From positions 310,001 to 374,000 of the forward strand of contig JAWZYV010016058.1 of NCBI GenBank assembly GCA_038373885.1: a stretch of DNA of 64,000 nt. The letters run 5' to 3'. The translations under genes were made by a program, and so were the position numbers. Positions within the stretch are counted from its first letter, which is position 1. Each line of letters opens with the position of its first letter. Below, in pieces: positions 1 through 11,768 of the stretch. The DNA comes from Cheiracanthium punctorium. Lineage: Eukaryota > Arthropoda > Arachnida > Araneae > Cheiracanthiidae. The notes under the pieces are model-generated. The model saw nothing but the letters and a program-made list of their open reading frames with translations. It searched no databases and was not told the origin of the DNA.

Positions 1-734
1 AGAGAACGAGCGGACTGCAGAAGAAGCAGAAGAGAGTGTTGGAGAAGGTGTGAACGGGCTTAAAAAATCAGTGTGTGCTTCGAATCAGTGTGATGAAGTT
101 GTGTTCAAAAAAAAAAAAGGAATGAGTGTTGCTTGGTGATGGCTTAAGAGAAAGAAAGCGGTTCCAATAGTGCACGCGTCGATCGTGTCCTGTGTAAAGA
201 TGGCTACCTCATCATAATGGTGAATATCCCAAACGATTTATTTATTCTTGGTGTTTCAAACCTTTTGTGGATACCCCCTTATCCTCCAAAACCACATCTC
301 CCCCAGACATGTTTTGATTTTAAAATTATGTCAATATCGTCTTTTAATTAATATTAGTGGAATGACTAAGAATAAATGGAATTTATTTGCAATTCATAGA
401 GTCTTTAGTTTTTTTTAGTGTTTAGGTGTATGTCAATCATTTTTCATTTTTCAGCGTAATCCTACGAGTACTTGCCAGGCAGGTTATGCGCGGCACAATA
501 CCACTGTACGATCATCTTAGGCTTTAGTTTTCATCAAATTTTAACCATAATCTAAACCAAACCACCACAGCCTGGACGCGCATTATATAAAGTAAGCCCT
601 TTTTTTAATGGTGCATTCGACTGATATCAAATTAGTTACGCATATTATAGGTCACTGTCTTACATACTCAGTAAATTTTAGCGAGTGTACACCCTACAGT
701 TTTTTACAGGGCTACAAAAAATTATTCTTATTCA
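1..734. other. Left edge, no gene assigned
   Basis: Positions 2-136 stay open in one + frame (45 codons rich in Glu and Lys, closed by TGA at 137-139), so an exon could enter from the left, but nothing beyond the lack of stops supports this. The rest is AT-rich and stop-dense and ends in a pyrimidine-rich run that leads to an AG at 739-740. Confidence 0.3.
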
Positions 735-740
735 TTGCAG

Positions 741-926
741 CCTATACACTTGAATCATTTTAAGTGCACTAGTGCCTGTACACTAGATCCGATTCAGTTG
801 GATGAAATTATTTATACTCTTCATAAATACCAAATGATTGGAAAGTCGAGTGAAGTCACTCCAGATGTTTTATTTTTTTCTCACAAAGACTCACAGATGG
901 ATTGTTTCATTTTGCTTCAGTATTGA
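741..926 (+). CDS. Possible terminal exon of an unidentified gene
   Basis: I do not recognise the protein. A pyrimidine-rich tract ending in CAG at 738-740 looks like a 3' splice site. The frame that begins directly after it (CCT at 741) stays open for 61 codons to TGA at 924-926. The translated segment is compositionally protein-like: two Cys near the start, an amphipathic stretch around residues 20-35 (LDEIIYTLHKY), a Ser-His-Lys-Asp run, and a hydrophobic last few residues ending in Tyr. There is no convincing ATG start, so if it is real it is the last coding exon of a gene whose other exons lie to the left of the window. It could equally be a chance open frame; 60 codons is not exceptional in 64 kb. 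Confidence 0.25.
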   Translation, partial: PIHLNHFKCTSACTLDPIQLDEIIYTLHKYQMIGKSSEVTPDVLFFSHKDSQMDCFILLQY

Positions 927-3900
927 TACTTGGTTAACAGATATAAATGTAAATTTATTTATTTATTAACAAATTTATTGTAGTTTATGGCAAAATATTC
1001 CGACAAAATTAAATATTATTCAATATGGTGTTAGAATATAACGTCTGCTCTGTTGCTTTCTAAAGACCTCAATTAAAATTATTACAGAAATTCACTGCAA
1101 GAATTTTATAAAATTCAATTTCATAAGATATTTAGCTAGCACAAATGAATATCCATCGACTATTTAAAATATATACAGTAAATTTAAAATATATATCGTA
1201 TCAAAATTTTCATAAACAAATATCGAGATTAAAATTATATCATCACTCGCACCATAGCTGGTCTGTGTATCCGTTCTTGTTTCCCTATAAGGGATTCAAG
1301 ATAAACACATCTAAAGACCAACATTTCGCGCAGTGATTACTTTGGTAAACAATTCGCTAATAAGCATCTCTTTTCTGGTAAACACGAGAAATTTCTCTTT
1401 CGCTATTATTGTGAAATATGTGTCACAATAAGCGTAACATTCAGCGCACGTCAAAACAAGGTGTCCTTTTAAATTTGTCTCAAAGGCTTATAGCTGGAGC
1501 GTGCTCCATTTGGTGATTTCTTGAAGAGGTGTAACAGATTTTAGGAGTACTTTTTATCTTGCAGTGCGAGTATTTTGCATCCACAGACCTTAAGAGTATA
1601 ATATGCTCGTAACGGAATCAGTCATGCATTATTTATGACGTTTACCGCGATGGCACAAGTAAATTTATAGGTTTCTTTCGACATTGACTGTGGTATAAAA
1701 AAATAACACATGCATAACACACTTATTATTTGATTGATAAAGGAAAATGTAAAATTAATGTATTGTAATCTAGAATGTAGGGGTACTGGTAATAGCTCTG
1801 TTAATTTTCTTTCAACTCTTGTTGGAAGAATTTTAATAATGAATCATAAGTTAATGAGGTACGGGAAACAATCAAAAAATTTTAACTAGGATGCTTTTGA
1901 AAAATACTTGATTCATAAATAAATTTTTGAGTGCTACCACCAGTGTACAACAAGCATGATTTTTCATTGTTTGTTTGTTTAGGATTTTCCTTTCCATAGT
2001 TTTCTGCATTTTGTAACACATAAAGGGATATTTCCAATAATATTCTGCAAACGATGACAAATCTTTAAAATTCCATATCCAAACATGTTTTTAGAATGGG
2101 ACTCAAGAGACATATAAAAACAAAATATTTTTATCCACATGGACTTGCATTAAGTATTTATTTCCCCTGCAGCATTCTTTAGATAGCTTAAATAAACATT
2201 TTGTGATAGAAGCGTTACAAAATTCGAGCAATACGCATCAATAATGATAAAAACATAAAATGTTCCTACACATTGAATTTGTAAGAAAATTTTGCCATTG
2301 CATATCATGCATTCAATAAATGCAATTGAAAGGGCTTTAAAACATACAAATGCAATAAGGCTCAACAAAATGAATGTTTAAAAAGCAATTTGAAAGCAAA
2401 AGAGATTTTCCTTTTTTTTTTTTTTTTTTTGAAAATACAGTTTTATTTACAGCCCGGTGGTTTTTCCATTATTTACTTATGAAAATACATTCCTTTTTTT
2501 AGCATTTTGAATCAGATTTCATTAATTCAGTATTTTTTAAATACGTGGCATATGATATGGAATATTCAATTGAAATGAATATTGACAAAAAAGTTGTATT
2601 CATTGTTTTGCTTATGGTTCCTTTTGACAGTTATTTTTAATAATATCCAAATACTAAGATTAAAAACAAATTCATCATTTGTTCCAAAATAGCACGCAAT
2701 ATTACCTTTTTTCAAATATTACAAGGCTTAATAGGCATATCACGTTAGTGTGAATTCTCTTCAAACAGTATATGTCACAAAAAATATATAACACCATCGT
2801 GACCAAGCACCTATGTGTTTACGGAAGCGTGGAAGAGTATAGATTATCTTATCCAAAAGCAATATATGAACTTGATAGCTGTGGATTTCTGTATTTATTT
2901 ACGCAATCTTTGTTATCGAAGGAATTTGGCCACTCTGATGACTCAATCGCTTTCACATTTTCATGAGTCTTCTAGCATTTTTGGAGATGCATCTATGCAA
3001 ATGAATTTTGCAATTTGTCTTCGGTCCCTACAATTGGTGATTAATCTTCGTATAGAACCAATTAAACTAAGCACAGTTTTCATTATCAATCGAATTAGGA
3101 AGCATCTTCAGAACACAAGTCCCATGGGAAATTGCTAACAAATTCAAGCTTCTAAAAAAATGACTACATCTGAGTACATTTGCCTATTTCTCAGATGTCA
3201 ATTAAATGGCTCTGGCTGTTACTTAACATTCTTCGTGTTAAAAGTGATCCACTTGAGTTGAAATATAAAACTATATAAGATTTAAAACATACTTCAAATT
3301 AAAATTGCCCCGTTTCGGAAACTCGAAATCAAATCAGTACGTAGGCGAAATTAGCAATAATTCAAATTTTATTCTGAATTATAAATTCCACAAACTGTCC
3401 GTAAAGCACGTGCAGACGTCAAATTTCAGTTTAAAAAATATGCTCTGTTATCTGGACTTTGCTCGTTTTTCCATGCAAGCAGGGTGCGAAGTGAACATTT
3501 TCTACAGGGGGAGACATTTGAATGAAAACATTCTCCAGGGGGGGGGGGGGACACTTGAAAAGAAAGAAGAGAAAAAGGAGGGTAAGTGTAAATGCTTCAC
3601 GCACGATATTACATGACAAGTGCAGTAGCCGACATGTCTGGGAACTCACTTCTATCCAAACAAAAGTCATAGATTGTTTGCTCTACGGTATCTCAGATAC
3701 ATAAGCTACATACAATGTACCGTATCGTAAGTCTTCCTTTGAGGGTTTTGAGCTTAGAAAAGAGACAAAATTTTAAGGCAGTTGCCTTAGAGTACAGTTA
3801 CAAACGATAACATTCATTTTGACATCTTGACTTCAATCCCAAATCTTCAATCACCAGTTTAATATTTCTTCAGCAGGGGATAAATGGTATTCCTGGCAGG

Positions 3901-4654
3901 GATCCATTCATATTTATTTCTCTAGACAGGGCTATTACATTCTTCAGTCGGGGACAATCCGCGGCATCCCTCGTCAATTCGCACCCTGTGTAAGAGTAGA
4001 ATTCTAAAACTATACAGATTACCGTGCCATGGTAAAAAGACAATGGATAAAGCTTGATATGAAATACTAGTAAAGAAATTTTACACAATCCATTCAAAGA
4101 CTGCAGATATGGCGTAGTATCTGAAAAAAATAAGTAGACTACAGCTGTTACTACATAATCAGAAGGAAATGCATCCCAGTAAAACGACAATAGATGAGAA
4201 TTGAGTCGTTATTAAGCGCCTGGCTTAAACATCACACAACATTATTTGACAAATGTATGAGCTGTTGATTTGGCGTTAGAAACGGATTTTAAGCTTTAAT
4301 TTGAGAGGAGGATGGGTTTGAGACTTTTAGCACTCTGGTTGTCATCTCGACTGTTCCAGGATAAACCGGTTAGATAGTGAGTATGATGGTCTTCTCTACA
4401 TGTGCATGCAAGCTGACAGTTTTTTCTCTGCTTCCTAAAATGTAGGAAAAAACATACAAAAAGATTATTTTTTGTTAGTTTTAATTAATTTTTTTTCAAT
4501 TTTTGTTTTTTTAAATAATTTTTTTTCTGGAATTCAACCCATCTTGACTGTACTGGTTAACGTTCGATATTCTTTGAGCAATATTTGAACAAAGGTTGAT
4601 GGGAAAATCGTTTTTCTTAGAAAAGCTTGTTCCAAAGTGGCACTTTCCGTTTAA
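927..4654. other. Intergenic or intronic, nothing assigned
   Basis: AT-rich and stop-dense in all frames. It holds simple tracts only: a poly-T run at about 2409-2430 and a G run at about 3539-3550. Short open frames such as 2815-3138 (107 codons) have no recognisable motif and no supporting start or splice context. Confidence 0.5.
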
Positions 4655-4656
4655 TA

Positions 4657-5916
4657 GGGGAACCTGGGGAGCCTTGACCACATTTTCAGAAAAACTTTTT
4701 TGTAAATTTTATTTTGGCAGCAAAATAATCCTATTATAGTGCAATTTAAAGGAGATTTTATTGGCATTAAGAATATATTTATGATAATATAAATTGTGCA
4801 TTTCTTCTTTTATGAATTTAATATTTTTTTAAACGTTGGAAAGTGAGTCAAGGCTCCCTTTATAAGGGAGCTCTGACCCATGGAATGGGAGGCTTGGCCC
4901 AGGCAATAATGTATAATTTTAAAATAAGATAAAAGTAAATCTTTTTTATTAGTTATATAAGCATTAAGTATAAAATCTTCAGTATGATAATTGAACACTC
5001 TGCTGTCATCATAACTTCTGTGGAGTACTTTTTACGAGCATTTCCTTTTGGTTTATGAAAAAAGGGCATCCTGAGGAAAAATAATGCTTATTATTAATAC
5101 AGCATTTCAAAACATCTCATTTTTATATTAATAGTCACAATAAAATGAATCAAAAGAAACATCCAGAAATTAATAGTTTTTCAGTAAAGATAACATTTAT
5201 AACTCCCCCCCACACACACACAAAAATAAATAAATAAATAAATAAATAAAATTTGGTAATCTCTTTGTATAAATCTGGAAAATTATTATACTTGAATTAT
5301 TCATAATTTAGTTTTTAGTATTAAATTTTGAAACAATTTTTATTGGACATTAATTGGTAGGTAACCTTTTGTCAACCACCTATCCTATTGTAAACATATA
5401 AAATTATTTATATTCATATCTAGATATTATTTTAATTATGACAATGTTTGAAAAGCAGTATTGCTATATTTTCAAAACTATTTAACTCAGGGAGCCGTGA
5501 CACAGTGGTCAACCCTCCCTTACATACAGTGGGTCAAGCCTCCCCATCACGCCATTTTGTAAAGAATGGTGCATGGTGATTTGAAACCTCATTCTTTCTA
5601 TAAACTTTTTTATTTTAATAATAGCTTAATATGACAGTATTTATAAAATCCCACTAGCTCAAAGTTAATTCAATTACTTTCTTTGAAAAACTCTTACAAA
5701 GTGTGTTTAAAATACTTACTTTTTAGGCTGAAAAACTTTCTTTCTTGTTTATTTCCACTCCACTATGAACTGACTGGATGAAACTATGATGGGTGTCTGA
5801 TTACATCAGTAGCTTTGACTGCCATCTAGTGAGGGAAAGCTAAAATATTTTTAAATACTGAAATTCAAGGGGGGGGGGTCAAGCCTCCCTTATGGTCAAG
5901 GCTCCCCAGGTTCCCC
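4657..5916. mobile_element. TA-flanked DNA transposon with 24-bp perfect terminal inverted repeats, non-autonomous
   Basis: The left end 4657-4680 begins GGGGAACCTGGGGAGCCTTG and its exact reverse complement closes the element at 5893-5916. Each end is bordered by TA (4655-4656 and 5917-5918), the target duplication of Tc1/mariner-like transposases. The interior has no open frame with transposase motifs. A short word related to the terminus (TCAAGGCTCCC and variants) recurs inside at about 4848-4860, 4885-4900, 5488-5500, 5520-5535 and 5877-5887, in both orientations, as subterminal repeats do. Perfect ends in otherwise decayed DNA suggest a fairly recent insertion mobilised in trans. The superfamily is inferred only from the TA duplication. 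Confidence 0.75.
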
Positions 5917-5918
5917 TA

Positions 5919-6396
5919 CTATGTATTTCAAACAATAATAAAATTCATTACAAACATCAAAATGAAATTACTTTTTTAAAATATTTCTCTTTCAATCTTC
6001 TTTACACTACTTTCACTTGTAGTAGCATACCTGTTGTAAAGAAATGGGCCATATATGTACGAAACACATCTCTTGGTGAAAAATATTGTAAGGTTCCCGC
6101 TGAAAGTTTCGAAATGGATCTGAAAAACGGGATTGAACTAAAAATAATTTTAATGAAAAACTCATTTTTCACTAAATGCTCTTTAAAAGAGGTTCTGAAG
6201 CTGTTAATCCATTTTCGAAGTGAATAACAAATACAGGGTTAGCAAGAAATAAGTTGTCCACTTCAGCTATCTCTAGACTGTGCTCTATTAATGCAAATTA
6301 GATAAAATACTAACTACAGATAAATCAAATGATTCAATTAATTAAAAAAATAGTACCAAAATTCGCCAGTTTGTGACGCTGTAGTGCACATACCAT
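5919..6396. other. No feature seen
   Basis: A + frame stays open from inside the preceding transposon to 6227, but its first half is transposon end and its second half has no family motif. The remainder is AT-rich. Confidence 0.4.
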
Positions 6397-7023
6397 TTAA
6401 TATGCTATGCGGAAAACGACTTTCCCAGTCAAACTACTGTGCAGCAACTGACTGCCAGCTTCAACGACCACGTCAGCTACATTTTTCAAGGCTAGAAGAG
6501 GATTTACTTTTCGTTCTGCGGCTGAAAGAATGGCAAGTTGCGCTGATCTTTTAAATTTCTGCAGCATCTTGAGCTGGGCAAATGGAGACATTGGACTTCT
6601 GCTTATCTTCTGCATGATTATTTTATAACAGCAACGGAGTTCTCCTGATTCTAGAACAGTCTTAGCAGTAGTTCTTTTTATTTGAAATGTGGTCATCATA
6701 TGCAGAAAAGCAACTAAAGCTCGAGCAGAATCCTCATAATGCAAATGTTTCAGATTTTCAGCTTATGCAAGTGTAATACTGTTTGTGTTAAAGCGCCGCC
6801 AATTGATGAAATCTGACACTATTTTTTTCTATAAATGTAGAGATCATTCGAATTACCTGTAATGCAAATTTTATCTCATTTGGATCAATAGAACCCCTTT
6901 TAGAGGCCTCTGAAGAGGTTAGCTTATTTCTTGCTAACCTTGTACTGTAAGATGGGAACGACTGTAATTCAACAATTCTTTGCAATTCCAATATGTCTTT
7001 GGGTGAACTACTTATCCAAAAAT
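6397..7023 (-). pseudogene. Coding-like fragment of an unidentified protein, frame-disrupted
   Basis: I do not recognise this protein. On the minus strand two open frames lie head to tail: 6991-6788 (67 codons) and 6744-6397 (115 codons). Both have balanced composition, with alternating charged and hydrophobic residues typical of helices, unlike the Lys/Ile/Asn/Phe-rich chance frames nearby. The first runs to a TAA just after a Leu-Ala-Ala-Leu; shifting by one base keeps the stretch between them open for about 14 more codons, so a frameshift plus an in-frame stop explains the break better than an intron. Upstream, the frame is open back to an AG following a T-rich tract near 7023, a possible 3' splice site. 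It could be a diverged exon with assembly errors or a decayed gene or retrocopy. The density of basic residues and Leu suggests a helical repeat protein, but that is only an impression. Confidence 0.35.
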
Positions 7024-7202
7024 CTAAAAATTACTTCATATCGAGTATAAAATGTTTTGTTTAATTATAGGCGAAATATGTATTTAGTAATTCAGGATAT
7101 TCTTGTTTTGAAAGTTCATTTTCAAATTTCGATGCACTATAAAGCAGAACGACTCAAACACCGAAACACTTTGGAAAGTTTGAACTCAAACGTTATCGTC
7201 AT

Positions 7203-7339
7203 ATACTTCTATGAAGTGCGTATGTATGCTCATGTACATCTTCATTTATAATATACGAAGTGCGTATGTATGTTGTTAAAGTACATCTTCATGTATATTT
7301 ATGAAGTAAGAATGTATGTTAATGTACATCTTTATGTAT
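7203..7339. repeat. Imperfect tandem repeat, about 3 units of ~50 bp
   Basis: The words GAAGT..G.ATGTATG and GTACATCTTCATTTATA recur three times in order (about 7203-7250, 7251-7298, 7299-7339), each unit diverged from the next. No coding or structural role is evident. Confidence 0.6.
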
Positions 7340-10300
7340 CATGTACATCATATAAAAATTCTATAAAATGTTTATTTTCCAATCAAACAAACGGTCATCC
7401 GCAAATTATTTCTATGATCAATTAACAGTTTATTCACCATAAAATGAAAAATATATATATATTTACAACATTTAAGAAAAAAATACTTCTCATAAATTTC
7501 TTCTTCTGAAGTTATTTGTGGTTATCAACTAATGCTTTAAGAATCGCTAAATTACTTTTTTTTATGAAGTAGAGATAAGGTTTAATAGTTAAGACTGATT
7601 TTCCTGTTTGGAATGAAATGTAAGCCCAGCAATCAATTTTTGGAGAGAAGTTTTTCTTGATATTTTCCATTTGAAATATTGATCTTCTGTATGTTTACAG
7701 AATACGAAATGAAACTACTTTTGTTAGAAGTAATCAATATTTCATTTAATTTTTTTCGTGCAAGCGTTACAAATCTAGGATTTGTGTAAATCCTCTTTTT
7801 ACTAAAAGAATAATACTTCACAGAAGTTCAAAGTTTGAAATTTTAAAAAGTGAAACAAAAAGGAACAAGATTCAATATGATTGAAAATGTTCTGTTATAA
7901 TAGCTGTTATTGCATTTAAATGTGCAATTCTTTGGTTGAAAATTTAATACATACGACTTGTGTTTTGCAAATAATTTTGAATTAATATGAAATACTAAGT
8001 TACTGATATAAACATGATTTTGACTAAAATGTAAATAGGTTAAATAACTCTTTATCTAGCATACTCTGTTATTGAAAAGATCCTTTAGTCAATAAAAGTT
8101 TTGTTTTAATAATTAAAATTATGAAATCAAATATGTTCTAATTTGATGTATTATTTTGTTTATACTACTTTTTTAATTCAACACGAATTATGATAGAGGT
8201 ATAATTTCTTCTAACTGTCAAAATAAACTGAAATGCATCTGTAAAATGAACAGTCAAGGTAATTGCTACTCGGATACTAATACAAAATTTGTGAACACAT
8301 TTATAAAATTTCTTTTTTTGTTCCCCCATTAAAGCATATAACAAGGATGTAAAACTATATAATCTGATTCATTCGTTACTGATAATAAATTTAAATTAAT
8401 TCCAAAATTATATTATTTACGTATCAATCTTTGTTACACCTATTTTATACTATTCTTTAGTATTTTTCCAAATAAATGTACAGTGTTTAAGTTGTCAAAG
8501 GGAGTGAATAAAGATACATTATTTATTATTTTTTTAACAACAGTACTTTCATAAACCATACCGACAAATAAAAAGGATATAGCTTTAATGATTGCTCAAA
8601 AAATACATATATAGAAAGAGAGAGAGAAAGTAATGTCTAAAACAAAGCTTTAACTTAAGGCAAGACAAGAATTTTAAGTCTTTCTTGCGATTTTCTAAAA
8701 TTAAAGAACAAAACATCTCGGAAATCTTGGAGTAGAATTTCTTCATTTATTCAGCCCTTTGTTCGACCTGTCGCTAAAAAAGAAAGGCTTACTTTTAAGG
8801 AAAGATTACTTTTTAATTCATCATTTAAAAAAAAACGCAAGGAAACAAAGGAAAATGGAAAAAAAAATAATAGAAAATAATAAAAAACAGCTGAACTTAG
8901 AATGCAGCACTGTTCTAATCCATCGATTCTTTCAATTCTTTATACTGATTTATAAATCACTGAAATTTTAGTTTTTCTCCTCGTGATCGAAAAAAAAATG
9001 TATTTAAAATTCTTCCATTCAGGCCAAAGTCTAGACCATTTCAATCAGTTTCATAAAAAAAAGAATATGCATGCCTTCTCTTTTAAGTACAGATATTGCG
9101 TGCACATCGGAAATTCCATCAAATTTGAATTACTTGAAATGATGAATACTTTCCTATATACATATTCCCTTAGATATTATGGAAATCCAGTGGTTCATAA
9201 AACAATTAACTTCAGTTGTAATTGGGAGACTTCCATATAAAAGTGGTCCAAAAAAATTTTCTTTGAAAATCGTATTCTCCACAAGACTACCCTTTTTCCA
9301 TATGGTATTATCGAAAATTGGGGGAAAAAATCATGTACATTGGTCAATATTTAGTCATCTTAGTAATTTACCACTTCATAGGTAAATACTTTTTACTAAA
9401 GCATTGATAATGTGATTTTAAAAAGTTTATTAATGATACAAATGAATAAAGGGAGTATTGTAAAACTTTTACTTTACAGTTATACTCGTCATAATTCAGG
9501 TTCGTGAAAAGTTGATGTTACATAGTATAACATTTTGTTCCTGTTTACTAAAAATGTTTAATATCACTTGCCATAAGAGTCACCTTATTGGACGTTGGAA
9601 ACTGTTTTATCGGCATTTTGACTAGCCGAAGAAGATGTTGAAACTGCTTCTCGTATTTCTTGTGAGACTGGTATTGAATGTTCAAGTAATATCAACTTTG
9701 TAAAAGAACACATAAAATATGTTCAATCATAACGCCCATTTCGAGTGATAGTTTTTCGCCCTTTATCAGGTGAGTCCATACACAGTAACCACAGACGAGT
9801 GGGGAGTGAAAATGTAAACAAAAGCAAAAACGAAGAGCGTGTTGCCAATTGGAAGAAGAAAAAGGCCAGAAACCGGGGAAAATAAAAGAATGGGGTACAC
9901 GAGAGGAGGACGGGGGGAATTGGAAAATTAGTGCAGGAAGGTAGATGAGAATGAACTTCTATTGTTATTGTTCCTTCGTTATTTTGTTGCTATCGTTTAT
10001 CTTGTCGTTTTATTGTAATCTTACGCACATAAATGTGTGCAATAATGGGCACAATAATGCTAAGAATGAAAGGCATAAAATGCCATTTTTGTATTTATGT
10101 TTTGCAAAACTAATCCACTTGACTGGAATTAGGGTAATTTACATTTCATTTTCAAAGTGCTTCCCGTCAGCATAATAGACATCTGGTCTTCAATTCCATC
10201 TGCACATTGTTCAAAATGGCTGGTGGTAAGCTTGGACAAGTATCAGTAATATGCTTTCACCACTTGCATTTTACAATTTCTTTTTTTCAATGAATGCATG

Positions 10301-10968
10301 TAAAGTATCTTCTCTTCCGATATTCATGATCCTACGACTTTGTAATTGATTCCCCGTATGTCGTACCGTTTTTGTATTAAGAATGTTAACTCCAAATTTA
10401 GCTGCCAGGTAACTCTGTAAGAGTTTTCCTGCGTAGTGCATGGCAGCTTTATACCTAGACCCCACTCATATGACTATAGCTCTTGCTTTTCAGAAATTAT
10501 GGAAAAAGAAATTATGCTTATCAGAAATTATGGAAATTATGGTGACAGCGGACTTTACGGGCGCACTATTTTTTATAGTGTGCCCGCTTTAAGAATTTCT
10601 TATATTCTGTACTAAAAATTAAATTTAACAAACCAATAAACTTAATACACACGCACACACACATGTGTATACGGCATTATTATACGGCATATATATTATA
10701 CGGCATGTTCAAATATTTGAAATTAATATAATTGGTTCCTGCAAAAATAAATAAACAAATAATAAAAAAGTAGTCATAATCTTTCCATCTTTCCTTTGTT
10801 AAATATTTTTCGAAACAACGAGATTCTGATTTACTGAATACAGTTGTGCACGCAAAGTAAACTAATCATTAATAAAATATAATGTTATTTCGATTCAATA
10901 AAGAATAATAATTTTTTAAAAATATTAAAGCTAATTGAATTCTAAAAGGAAAGTATATCTTCCTTTGG
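7340..10968. other. Intergenic or intronic, nothing assigned
   Basis: AT-rich and stop-dense with A/T homopolymer runs and no transposon ends that I could pair. It includes the hairpin at 10558-10586, which is listed separately. Confidence 0.5.
10558..10586. repeat. Short perfect hairpin
   Basis: CGGGCGCACTAT and ATAGTGTGCCCG pair over 12 bp with one G-T pair around a 5-base T loop. It is GC-rich within AT-rich DNA and may be the collapsed end of a small fold-back element. Confidence 0.6.
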
Positions 10969-10989
10969 TATATATATATATATATATAT
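10969..10989. repeat. (TA)n microsatellite
   Basis: Uninterrupted TA alternation immediately left of the MITE at 10995-11401; a second (TA)n lies at its right edge (11404-11440). Confidence 0.9.
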
Positions 10990-10994
10990 GCTTA

Positions 10995-11401
10995 CAGGGT
11001 GACTCAAAATTAGTTTTTAAAACTTTTACGATGGGTACGATACACCAAGACGCTTCAGAATCGAATAGCAATGCGGGGTCGGAAACTCGTCTTCTTGTAC
11101 CTGTTATTAATCACTTCATAATAAGTGCTCAAGTAAACTTTCCCACCATGGTTTTTCAAAAACTAATCCATCTTTCACCGATTGCACTTGATAAAATCTG
11201 TTAATTCAGAATTTTTTCTTCCATTACATTGACGAAATTTTCAGAGGCAAGAAATTAGATACACACTTCAGCCTTTCTTCCAAACTGATTATTAACAGGT
11301 ATATGCAGACGGCGTTTCCGACCCCGCATATGTGATTCTGAACTGTCTTTGTGTGTCTTACCCCTCCTAAAAATTTGTAAAACTGATTTCAAATTACCTT
11401 G
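10995..11401. mobile_element. Fold-back MITE with ~130-bp inverted repeats, TA-flanked
   Basis: The left end CAGGGTGACTCAAAATTAG and the right end (reverse complement beginning CAAGGTAATTTGAAATCAG) extend into arms of about 130 bp that share blocks such as GCGGGGTCGGAAA and ACCTGTTA-TAATCA. TA borders the element at 10993-10994 and 11402-11403. It has no coding capacity. Insertion into a (TA)n tract fits a TA-targeting mariner-type transposase. A degraded relative lies at about 40660-40880. Confidence 0.75.
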
Positions 11402-11403
11402 TA

Positions 11404-11407
11404 CATA

Positions 11408-11439
<32 letters not shown>

Positions 11440-11440
11440 C
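11404..11440. repeat. (TA)n microsatellite
   Basis: TA repeat with one interruption at the right border of the MITE. Confidence 0.9.
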
Positions 11441-11655
11441 TGGTGAATAATAACACAGGATGACATACATATTTAGTATTAACCACAGATAAAGAGAAGA
11501 AACAAAAGTAGCTTTTGAATACAAATTGAAGTAGTTATGTAAATTTATATGAAACTAGCTGAAGTACCCGTCGTTGACGGGTTAGTACTGAATGTAAATT
11601 TCCAAAAAGCAAAAACTTTCGTCAGCATTGTTGGAGTACACAGAATGGATGTAGT

Positions 11656-11768
11656 ATCCCTAGTAGCACAAATAGTTCAAAAAACGTTCAAATTATGTTA
11701 GAAACACGATTTTTGACGTTAAAAAACGTTTTTTAAACGTCTTTTGGACTAATTGTGCTGCTAGGGAT
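11656..11768. mobile_element. 113-bp fold-back MITE
   Basis: ATCCCTAGTAGCACAA at the left is mirrored by TTGTGCTGCTAGGGAT at the right, and the interior AACGTT-rich part also pairs, so nearly the whole unit folds into one hairpin. No clear target duplication. Confidence 0.65.

Noticed and set aside
5892..6227. 111-codon + open frame as a gene
   Set aside because: Its first codons are the end of the TA-flanked transposon; no motif and no start context.
11255..11524. 89-codon minus open frame
   Set aside because: Runs through a MITE arm and a (TA)n tract; its Tyr-Ile repeats come from the microsatellite.
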